Below, piece by piece: positions 1 through 6,009 of a stretch of DNA of 15,205 nt. This stretch comes from DATNBT01 sp964579765 (GTDB lineage Bacteria; Acidobacteriota; Vicinamibacteria; Vicinamibacterales; CAVVIG01): assembly GCA_964579765.1 (NCBI GenBank), contig CAZOIK010000354.1, positions 1 through 15,205 of the forward strand, written 5' to 3'. A program made the translations under genes and the position numbers. Every line of letters starts with the position of its first letter. Within the stretch, counting starts at the first letter, position 1. Under the pieces are notes generated by a model, which searched no databases, was not told the origin of the DNA, and worked only from the letters and a program-made list of their open reading frames with translations.

Positions 1-1334
1 TCCAGCGCCTTCGCGTTGGGGTTCGCGCCGGCCGCGAGCAGCACCTTCAGCGCGTCCACCGGATCGCGATCCGCCGGCTCGCGGAACGGCGGCGGGCCGA
101 TGCGATCGAATCCGGGCCCCGCGGCAAACGACGCGCCGCGGCCGCCGACGAGGGCCATCATGCTCGCCGTCTTGCCGACGTTCGCGTTGACGCCGCGGCC
201 GACGGCCACCGCCGCCGCGCCCGGCTTCTTCACCTCCGCCGGGCTGAAGTCCACCTTCGCGCCGTGGGCCAGCATCACCTTCAGCGCGTCCACGTCCGAC
301 GCGATCGCCGCGCGGTAGAACGGCGAGCTGTTGATCTCCGGATCGCAGCAGAGCGTCGTCGAGTGCACCTGCCCCTGGAAGGGCTTGTTCGGATCGGCGC
401 CCTTGTCGAGCAACAGCGTGATCAGATCCATCGACGTCAGGCGGTTCGGATGGTCGGCGCGCAGACGCGAGCCGTCGTGCGCGCGCATGTCCGTCGTCGC
501 GTCGTGCATGTCCACCGCGAAATAGAGCGAGCCGTCGTTCGGATCGGCGCCGAGCTCGAGCAGCTTCGCGGCGAGGTCGAAGCGATCGTTGACGATGGCC
601 ACCATCGAGGCCGTCAGGCCGTCGCCGTTGGTCAGTTTGGGATTCGTGCCGGCTTTGATCAGCGCCGCGGCGACGTCGTCATATCCGTTGCGCGTCGCGA
701 ACATCAGCGCCGTGAAGCCGCCGGTCGGATAATCGCCGTGCTTGCGATCGTCGAGCCCGCTGACGTGCGCCTGCCGGTTCGGATCGGCGCCCGCCGCGAG
801 CAGCGCGTTGACGACGTCGAGGTGCCCTTCGGCCGCCGCCCACATCAGCGGCGTTTCCTGCTGGAAGTAGTCGGCGACGTTCGCGTTCGCTCCCGCCTCG
901 AGCAGCACCTTCACCGCGTCGAGATGTCCGGTGCGCGCGGCCGCCATCAGCGGCGTTTCGCCGTCGGGATGCGCGAGCGCCACGTCGGCGCCGGCCTTCA
1001 CGAGCACGCCGATGATCGCGGCGTCGCCGGATCGGCTCGCCTGCAGGAGCGGCGTGATGCCGTAGTGGTTGGGCGCGTTGACCGGCGCGCCGGCGGCGAC
1101 GAGCGCGCGCGTCATGTCGGCGTTGCCGTTGTAGACCGCCCAGAGGAGCGCGGTCGATCCGTCGCGCGCGACCTCGTTGACGTTGGCGTGCCTGGCGAGC
1201 TGGGCCCGGACAACGGCCAGATCGTCGTTGCGCGCGGCGGTGACGATCGACGGATCGCCGCCGGCCGCATGACCCGCAATCGAGAACACCAGGACGCCGA
1301 GCCCGAACGCCGACGGAAGAAGCAGTCGCTTCAT
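1..1334 (-). CDS. Secreted ankyrin-repeat protein (C-terminus beyond left edge)
   Basis: The reading frame is open from the ATG at 1334 to the left edge (444 codons, no stop), so the C-terminus is missing. Residues 1-24 look like a Sec signal peptide (MKRLLL, then a hydrophobic stretch ending GHAA). The rest is a ladder of about ten ankyrin repeats of roughly 33 residues, with repeated cores such as TPLMAAARTGHLDAVKVLL and AAGADPN. Ankyrin repeats bind proteins and have no catalytic role; the partner is unknown. Some repeats are interrupted by longer loops, for example near GLDDRKHGDYP and CCDPEINSS. The gene begins 44 bp after the cytochrome c gene on the same strand, so cotranscription is likely, and a periplasmic scaffold or chaperone role for that cytochrome is a reasonable inference. 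The ribosome binding site (AAAGG, 8 nt before ATG) lies inside a predicted hairpin. The fold is very secure; the function is not known. Confidence 0.93.
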   Translation of the reverse strand, partial: MKRLLLPSAFGLGVLVFSIAGHAAGGDPSIVTAARNDDLAVVRAQLARHANVNEVARDGSTALLWAVYNGNADMTRALVAAGAPVNAPNHYGITPLLQASRSGDAAIIGVLVKAGADVALAHPDGETPLMAAARTGHLDAVKVLLEAGANANVADYFQQETPLMWAAAEGHLDVVNALLAAGADPNRQAHVSGLDDRKHGDYPTGGFTALMFATRNGYDDVAAALIKAGTNPKLTNGDGLTASMVAIVNDRFDLAAKLLELGADPNDGSLYFAVDMHDATTDMRAHDGSRLRADHPNRLTSMDLITLLLDKGADPNKPFQGQVHSTTLCCDPEINSSPFYRAAIASDVDALKVMLAHGAKVDFSPAEVKKPGAAAVAVGRGVNANVGKTASMMALVGGRGASFAAGPGFDRIGPPPFREPADRDPVDALKVLLAAGANPNAKAL

Positions 1335-1339
1335 CAGCC

Positions 1340-1378
1340 CCGCCTTTATCCCGCGATATTACAACGGTATAAAGGAGG
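1340..1378 (-). promoter_or_regulatory. Inverted repeat covering the ankyrin gene ribosome binding site
   Basis: The arms 1340-1353 and 1365-1378 pair at 12 of 14 positions, with single mismatches at 1342/1376 and 1350/1368, around an 11-nt loop. The core CCTTTAT/ATAAAGG (1343-1349 and 1369-1375) is perfect. In the minus-strand transcript the 3' arm contains the AAAGG that would serve as Shine-Dalgarno for the ATG at 1334, and the stem ends 5 nt before that ATG. The element sits in the 44-bp gap between the cytochrome and ankyrin genes and is AT-rich against a very GC-rich background. It could be a translational switch, an mRNA-processing hairpin or a protein operator. No U-tract follows, so a terminator is less likely. 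Confidence 0.5.
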
Positions 1379-2089
1379 TTAAGGGCAGGATTCGGCTACC
1401 GGATTCACGGTAGTGACGTTGATCCCGTCGGCGCCGTCGGCCCCTATCAGCATGCCGCTCACCGACATGCGCTTGCCTGCAAATGCGTCAAGCGGCGTGA
1501 GGACAAACTTCAGCGCGATGGCGCGCGTGCCGAGCGGACGCGTCGCGTCCGATGAGCCCGGGCCCGACCGATCAGTGCGTTCGGGCGCGGTGGCATGGGT
1601 TAACACCCAGTCGCTGCCGCTCTTCGCCAGGCAGCCGACGACGCGCGCCAGGGCGTTGGCGGGCAGTGCCGTCGAGCCGTCTTTCGGGACGATCGCCACG
1701 CCGACGACCGACTCGGGCGTGACCTCCGCCGCCCCCGCCGGAAAGCCGTTCGACTTCAGGATCAGCGCGACGAGATCGTTGTAGGTCTTGGCCGGCAGCG
1801 ACCCGCCGTTGCCGTTCGGCATGCTGGTCTTCACGTACGTCAGGAGATCCGCGACGTTCTTCTGCGAGAACGCCGTCCAGAAGCCGTCGCCGGCCAGCGC
1901 GCCGTTGCCTGTCGCCTGCGGATCGAACGTGTGGCAGCGCGCGCACACGGTGTCGAACGTCGCCCGCCCGCGCTCCGCCTGTTCGTCCGTGTACACGCCG
2001 TCCCACACCGTGCGCGACTGCGCGCTCACCCAGACCACGGCCATGGCACACACGAGGGCGATTCCCGTCACGCGACGCATGGCGTGCAT
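1379..2089 (-). CDS. Secreted c-type cytochrome with extra C-terminal domain
   Basis: A 236-residue protein using the ATG at 2089. The open frame extends to 2122, but that would overlap the divergent gene, and a signal peptide (about residues 5-24, ending VSAQS) follows naturally from 2089. Heme c attachment is the single CxxCH motif C49-ARC-H53, and M90 (in TSMPNGNGG) is a good axial ligand, giving a class I monoheme domain over about residues 28-115. Residues 130-236 form a second, small beta-rich-looking domain that holds C143 and C235, a possible disulfide. I recognise this tail as recurrent in acidobacterial secreted proteins but know no function for it. The likely role is periplasmic electron transfer, perhaps for a quinoprotein dehydrogenase encoded elsewhere. 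The ankyrin gene follows in the same direction. Heme binding is confident; the redox partner is unknown. Confidence 0.92.
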   Translation of the reverse strand: MHAMRRVTGIALVCAMAVVWVSAQSRTVWDGVYTDEQAERGRATFDTVCARCHTFDPQATGNGALAGDGFWTAFSQKNVADLLTYVKTSMPNGNGGSLPAKTYNDLVALILKSNGFPAGAAEVTPESVVGVAIVPKDGSTALPANALARVVGCLAKSGSDWVLTHATAPERTDRSGPGSSDATRPLGTRAIALKFVLTPLDAFAGKRMSVSGMLIGADGADGINVTTVNPVAESCP

Positions 2090-2120
2090 TGTATGCTCTT
2101 GGCGTTTCGAGGAGGTCCGC
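2090..2120. promoter_or_regulatory. Very short divergent intergenic gap
   Basis: Only 31 bp separate the start codons of the minus-strand cytochrome and the plus-strand DUF6152 gene. The gap contains a strong Shine-Dalgarno for the plus-strand gene (GAGGAGG, 2109-2115) and a weak AAGAG for the minus-strand gene. There is no room for two full promoters, so at least one must lie inside the neighbouring coding sequence, or the cytochrome start lies further downstream (an ATG at 2080 is available). Confidence 0.4.
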
Positions 2121-2516
2121 ATGACACGCGTCTCAACGTTCGCGGCCGCGGTCCTGGCGCTCGGCGTCTCCGTGCCGCTCGCCGCGCATCACTCCTTCGC
2201 CGCCGAGTTCGACGGCAACAAGCCGATCACGCTGAAGGGCGTCGTCACGAAAGTGGAGTGGCAGAGCCCGCACATCTGGCTGTACTTCGACGTCAAAGAC
2301 GCCGACGGCCGGATCACGCCGTGGCAATGCGAAGGCGGCGCGCCCAACGCGCTGACGCGTCAGGGCTGGACGCGCAACACCTTCACGATCGGCGGAGAGG
2401 TGACCGTCGAAGGCTGGGAAGCGAAAGACGGCACGCACACGTGCAACGCGAAGTCGTGGACGCTCGCCGACGGACGCCGCGTGCTCGCCGGGTCGTCCGC
2501 CGGCGCCGGCAAATGA
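2121..2516 (+). CDS. DUF6152 family secreted protein
   Basis: A 131-residue protein with a signal peptide over residues 1-21 (cleaved near LAAHH). The mature part opens with HHSFAAEFDGNKPITLKGVV and continues with VEWQSPHIWLYFDVKD, the pattern of DUF6152, a small secreted beta-rich family common in Acidobacteria and some Proteobacteria and of unknown function. The HH near the mature N-terminus and two cysteines (in QCEGG and HTCNAK) are the residues most likely to bind metal or form a disulfide. The start is fixed by GAGGAGG 5 nt upstream. The next gene begins 8 bp after the stop, so the two are almost certainly cotranscribed. The family match is from memory of its conserved motifs. Confidence 0.9.
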   Translation: MTRVSTFAAAVLALGVSVPLAAHHSFAAEFDGNKPITLKGVVTKVEWQSPHIWLYFDVKDADGRITPWQCEGGAPNALTRQGWTRNTFTIGGEVTVEGWEAKDGTHTCNAKSWTLADGRRVLAGSSAGAGK

Positions 2517-2524
2517 GGCGCGCC

Positions 2525-3277
2525 ATGAAAACGCTGATCGTCGCCGCGGCCCTGCTCGTGCCGGCGGTCGCGGCCGCGCAGGCCGACGGGCCCGCGCCGC
2601 GCACGGCCGACGGCAAGGCGGATCTCTCGGGCGTGTGGAACAAGTCGCTCGTCGTCAACACGTCGAAGGGCGTCGAGCCGCTGCCCTTCACGCCCGACGG
2701 CCTCAAGGCGTTCAACGACGTGTGGAACCACATCGACCCGACCAGCCGCTGCATCTTCCCGGGCGTGCCGCGCGTGAACACGTCGCCGTACCCGATGCAG
2801 ATCGTCCAGCTTCCCGACAAGGTGATCTTCCTCTACGAGTACATGCACAACTTCCGCGTCGTCTACACCGACGGACGCGGACATCGCCCCGACTGGGAGC
2901 CGTCGCTGCTCGGCGACTCGATCGGCCGCTGGGACGGCGACACGCTCGTCATCGACACCGTCAACCTGACCGATCGCACCTGGCTCGACGATCACGGCGA
3001 TCGGCACAGCAACGCGCTGCACGTGATTGAACGCTGGCGCCGCGTCAGCGCGGGCCGATTGCACTACGAAGAGACGATCGACGACCCGAAGTTCTACACG
3101 AAGCCGTGGACGGTCGGCTGGGACATCCCGATCGCGCCGAAAGACTGGGTCGTCATGGAATACGCCTGCACCGACAACAACAAGGATCTGTACGACGGGC
3201 ACCTGCAGAACGGGCCGCTCGACGGATCGCAGCGCGACGGATCCGCGATCGGCAAGCCCGCGCCGCCACGGAGATAA
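2525..3277 (+). CDS. Uncharacterised secreted protein ('DGKADLSGVW' family)
   Basis: A 250-residue protein with a signal peptide (residues 1-19, ending AAAQA). The mature start contains RTADGKADLSGVWNKS, a hallmark of a large family of secreted acidobacterial proteins with no assigned biochemistry. The body is rich in aromatic and acidic residues (GRWDGDTLVIDTVNL, WLDDHGDRHSNAL, WRRV), suggesting a beta-barrel or lipocalin-like fold; this is inference. The chosen ATG has GAGG (2515-2518) 6 nt upstream. An in-frame ATG at 2513 overlaps the previous stop as ATGA and would add four residues (MRRA). It is the second gene of a two-gene unit with the DUF6152 protein, a pairing I recognise as common, which argues for a shared role. 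It ends 3 bp from the convergent glycosyltransferase gene. Confidence 0.88.
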   Translation: MKTLIVAAALLVPAVAAAQADGPAPRTADGKADLSGVWNKSLVVNTSKGVEPLPFTPDGLKAFNDVWNHIDPTSRCIFPGVPRVNTSPYPMQIVQLPDKVIFLYEYMHNFRVVYTDGRGHRPDWEPSLLGDSIGRWDGDTLVIDTVNLTDRTWLDDHGDRHSNALHVIERWRRVSAGRLHYEETIDDPKFYTKPWTVGWDIPIAPKDWVVMEYACTDNNKDLYDGHLQNGPLDGSQRDGSAIGKPAPPRR

Positions 3278-3280
3278 GAG

Positions 3281-4855
3281 TCAGCGCGGGCGGACGACGA
3301 CGTCGCCAATCGCCACGGGGGCCGCGACGGCGAACTCGAGGTTGTTCGCGCCGACGTGCCACAGACGCGCCGGCGCGGGCAGCGTCACGAGATCGCCGGC
3401 CGGGCTGAGGTCGATCGTCCCGAGCGCGACGCCGTTGAGCGACACAGACATGGCCTGAGGCGTTCCCGCCGGCGCAGCGCCTGTCTGCACGGCCACCGCC
3501 GCAGACGACGACGTCCGCCGCACGCAGACGACGGACGCGGCGCGCGGCGCGTCACGCCATCGGACGGGGCTCGTCACCACCTCCGCGGGCAGCGTCATCC
3601 ACGCGAGCGCCGCGACGACAGCGGCCGATGCCGCATACAGCGCGCTCCACCGCGGCAGCCAGCGCGCCGGGGCCGGCGACATGTCGGCCAGCACGCTCGC
3701 CGTCAACAGCAGCAGGACGTCGAAGTAGATGTACGTCACCGGCCACAGCGTCGTCATGCTGAACGCGAGCAGCGCGAACGTCATCAGCCGCACCGGCGCG
3801 CGCCGCGCGCGCAGGCCGAACCAGCACGCGACGTAGACCAGCAGCAGCACGGCGAGCTGCACCGCTTCGACCCATCGCTGCCAGTGATGTGTCAACAGCA
3901 CGCCCGTCAGGCCGATCGTGTGCGGCACGGTCGGATCGGGCCAGACGACTTCCTTGATGACCTTCTCGTAGCTGCCATAGAGCGCGTACGTCAGCGCGTT
4001 GAGATCCCAGACGGCGAACGGCAGCAGCGTCAGCACGACGGGCGCCGCCGTCAGCAGCAGGATCCGCGCGAACGCGCGACGATCGCGCAGCCACGCCGTC
4101 ATCAGCAGCACCGGCACGACCGCGACCATCGTCGATCGCGCGACGACGAGCAGCCCGAGGCAGAGCGCTGCCGCACTCCAGCGCTCGCGTGCGACGAGCC
4201 ACGCGAAGAGCGCGAGCAGCGGCCAGTACACCGGCGTGTGGCCGACGACGGTGAAGCGGGCAAGATCCGGGTTGAGGCCGATTGCCGCGAGCAGCACGAG
4301 CGCGCCCACGGCGTACAGCACGCGGCCGCGCCGCGCCGACACGACCGCCACAACGGCGCACGCGACGGGCACGAACAGTTCGCCGGCGACGGTCAGAAAC
4401 CGCAGATCCAGTTTCAGCAGCATCGGGATCGCGTACGGCGCCCACAGCAGCGGGCCGTATGCGAGCGGCGCCGCCCACGGCACGTGATAGACCGTGTAGG
4501 GATTTTGTCCGGTCGAGAGGCGCCGCAGCCCTTCGCGGACGACGACCAGCATGTCGCCGCGATAGGGATCGACGGGAACGGCCAGGATCGCGTCGAGCCA
4601 ACCGCGGCACGTCACGACAATCAGCGCGCTCGCCAGCACGCCGGCGACAACGGCCGGAACCGTCCGATCGCTGCGCCTGGTATCGCGCTCGTTCGCGTCG
4701 GCGGCGAACGTCAGCACCGCGACGAGGACGGCGAGCGCGACGGTCGCGACGACATACGCGCGTGTGTCGCCGCCAATCCAGTGCTGCAGGCGAGGCGGGG
4801 ACGACAAGAGGACGAACGCGGCGGCAATCCCGAGGCTGCGGACGAACGGCGTCAT
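3281..4855 (-). CDS. GT-C-type polytopic membrane glycosyltransferase
   Basis: A 524-residue integral membrane protein with about ten or more hydrophobic segments over residues 7-435. The early loop carries D96 and D101 (DPYRGDML), followed by GQNPYTVYHVPWAAPLAYGP at residues 116-135. This arrangement resembles GT-C enzymes of the GT87/DUF2029 mannosyltransferase type, which use polyprenyl-phosphate sugars and transfer them on the outer face of the membrane. After the last membrane segment, about 90 residues form a soluble periplasmic tail with beta-sandwich character (VSLNGVALGTIDLSP, LWHVGANNLEFAVAA), perhaps carbohydrate-binding. The gene lies 46 bp downstream of the copper protein gene on the same strand, with a hairpin between. 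Substrate and glycan are unknown. The superfamily call is fairly safe; the GT87 subfamily is less so. Confidence 0.75.
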   Translation of the reverse strand: MTPFVRSLGIAAAFVLLSSPPRLQHWIGGDTRAYVVATVALAVLVAVLTFAADANERDTRRSDRTVPAVVAGVLASALIVVTCRGWLDAILAVPVDPYRGDMLVVVREGLRRLSTGQNPYTVYHVPWAAPLAYGPLLWAPYAIPMLLKLDLRFLTVAGELFVPVACAVVAVVSARRGRVLYAVGALVLLAAIGLNPDLARFTVVGHTPVYWPLLALFAWLVARERWSAAALCLGLLVVARSTMVAVVPVLLMTAWLRDRRAFARILLLTAAPVVLTLLPFAVWDLNALTYALYGSYEKVIKEVVWPDPTVPHTIGLTGVLLTHHWQRWVEAVQLAVLLLVYVACWFGLRARRAPVRLMTFALLAFSMTTLWPVTYIYFDVLLLLTASVLADMSPAPARWLPRWSALYAASAAVVAALAWMTLPAEVVTSPVRWRDAPRAASVVCVRRTSSSAAVAVQTGAAPAGTPQAMSVSLNGVALGTIDLSPAGDLVTLPAPARLWHVGANNLEFAVAAPVAIGDVVVRPR

Positions 4856-4889
4856 GTGCCGCGGCTAGGATACTCTCCAGCCGCGGCAC
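4856..4889 (-). promoter_or_regulatory. Perfect 11-bp inverted repeat between copper protein and glycosyltransferase genes
   Basis: The arms GTGCCGCGGCT (4856-4866) and AGCCGCGGCAC (4879-4889) are exact reverse complements around a 12-nt loop. In the minus-strand transcript the hairpin starts 12 nt after the copper protein stop codon, its loop contains GGAGAG (the only Shine-Dalgarno-like sequence nearby), and its 3' arm runs straight into the ATG at 4855. A T-tract is absent. It may attenuate read-through, protect the upstream mRNA end, or control initiation of the glycosyltransferase. Confidence 0.55.
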
Positions 4890-4901
4890 CGTGGCGACGC
4901 G

Positions 4902-5849
4902 CTACGAGTGGCGCGCGTGCCCGCCGGTCGCGTCGAACATCAGCACCATGCCGTACGGCAGGTACGACAGGCGATCGTGATCGACGAGGCCGAACATGCC
5001 GGCTTCCGGAATCCTGAACTCGACGACCGCGCCGCTGCCAGGCGGCACGCCGTAGGTCTGCACGTGTCTCAGCTCGGTCGCTCCGTCCTGGACCGTGTCC
5101 AGGATGGTGCCCATCACGTGAATCGCCGAGACGCCGGGCCCCACGTTCACGACATACGCGCGAACGAGGTCGCCCGGCTTGACGGCCATCGCCGTGTGCT
5201 CGAGACGTCCGTTGAACATCATCAGCGCGGGATCGTTCTTCTGCACGCGCACGGGATCGGTGCCGGGAATGAGCCCGGTGGCGTCGCGGTCGCCGTAGAC
5301 GCCGCTCTCGACGACGACGAGCTCGCGCGCCGGCCGCCACGGCTGGCCGCGCGGGTAGACGATCATCGCGCCGCTCAGCCCGCTCTTGATGTGCAGGTCG
5401 GTCACCGGCCCGGACGCGCAGTGGTAGAGGAACACGCCGGGCGTGTCCACGGTCTTCTCGATCGTCATCGTGCCGTCGGGACCGACGGGCCCGAAATGCA
5501 TCGTGTCCGCGCGCAGCGCGTGCGAGTCGAAGCCGTGCGACGTCCCCGCGTGGTTGTGCAGGACGATCTTCACGCGGTCGCCTTCGCACGCTTCGAGCAC
5601 GGGACCCGGCAGCGCGCCGTTGTACGTCCACGCGTTGAAGCGGACGCCCATGCCGAGGTTGACCGTCGCTTCGCGCGCTTCGAGCGTGAACACCTTCTCG
5701 CGCGCGCCGCCGCAGGTCGCCGCCTCGCCCGCGAGCGCCGGCAGATCGGGGGCGGAAAGCGGCCCGCCGTCCGACGCGCCGTGCGTCGTGACGCACCCTC
5801 CGGTCGCCGCGCCCACCACGATCACCGCTGCAAGCATTCGAATACGCAT
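4902..5849 (-). CDS. NirK-like two-domain copper oxidase/nitrite reductase homologue, exported
   Basis: A 315-residue protein with signal sequence and probable lipid-attachment Cys19 (ATGGC). Two cupredoxin domains follow (about residues 50-165 and 170-308). Compared from memory with copper nitrite reductases, type-1 copper ligands H105, C144 and H153 are present, as are type-2 ligands H110, H143 and H291 and the catalytic pair Asp (D108, in HGFDSH) and His (H244, in AIHVMG). The type-1 axial Met, normally in SGMNG, is replaced by L158 in SGLSG. The complete type-2 set suggests a trimeric enzyme with interdomain active sites; nitrite reduction or a related copper oxidase activity in the periplasm is likely. 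The start is set by AAGGAG upstream of the ATG at 5849. It is divergent from the MBL-fold gene and upstream of the glycosyltransferase. No other denitrification gene is present, so the nitrite reductase role is unproven. Confidence 0.85.
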   Translation of the reverse strand: MRIRMLAAVIVVGAATGGCVTTHGASDGGPLSAPDLPALAGEAATCGGAREKVFTLEAREATVNLGMGVRFNAWTYNGALPGPVLEACEGDRVKIVLHNHAGTSHGFDSHALRADTMHFGPVGPDGTMTIEKTVDTPGVFLYHCASGPVTDLHIKSGLSGAMIVYPRGQPWRPARELVVVESGVYGDRDATGLIPGTDPVRVQKNDPALMMFNGRLEHTAMAVKPGDLVRAYVVNVGPGVSAIHVMGTILDTVQDGATELRHVQTYGVPPGSGAVVEFRIPEAGMFGLVDHDRLSYLPYGMVLMFDATGGHARHS

Positions 5850-6009
5850 CGCGATCTCCTTCTCGACTGCGCGGGAAGGGGCAATCACAATGCCAGCCGC
5901 TCTTGCGGCCGTATGTCTCTGCAAATGCGGGGTTTGGAACGGACCGCCGCCGGCGGCGGCGCAGCGCCCGCGCGGATTCCTACGCACGGCCGCGGGAAAA
6001 ACGCGCAGA
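5850..6009. promoter_or_regulatory. Divergent promoter region with 16-bp palindrome
   Basis: This 160-bp gap between divergent start codons must hold the promoters of both the copper protein and the MBL-fold gene. It contains a perfect 16-bp palindrome, CCGCCGCCGGCGGCGG (5944-5959), and the copper protein's ribosome binding site at its left end. I see no convincing FNR, NnrR or CueR operator and no clear -35/-10 pair. The palindrome may be an operator or a by-product of high GC. Confidence 0.4.

Noticed and set aside
1371..1380. A near-perfect Shine-Dalgarno (AAAGGAGGTT) on the plus strand
   Set aside because: No plausible coding frame starts at the right distance; the nearest GTG is 33 bp away and opens a shadow frame. 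It is better explained as the complement of the hairpin arm.
264..1382. A 372-codon plus-strand open frame opposite the ankyrin gene
   Set aside because: The minus strand encodes regular ankyrin repeats with a signal peptide; the apparent periodicity of the plus frame simply mirrors those repeats.
3278..3280. A terminator between the convergent genes ending at 3277 and 3281
   Set aside because: The gap is only 3 bp and I find no hairpin with a T-tract at either gene end.
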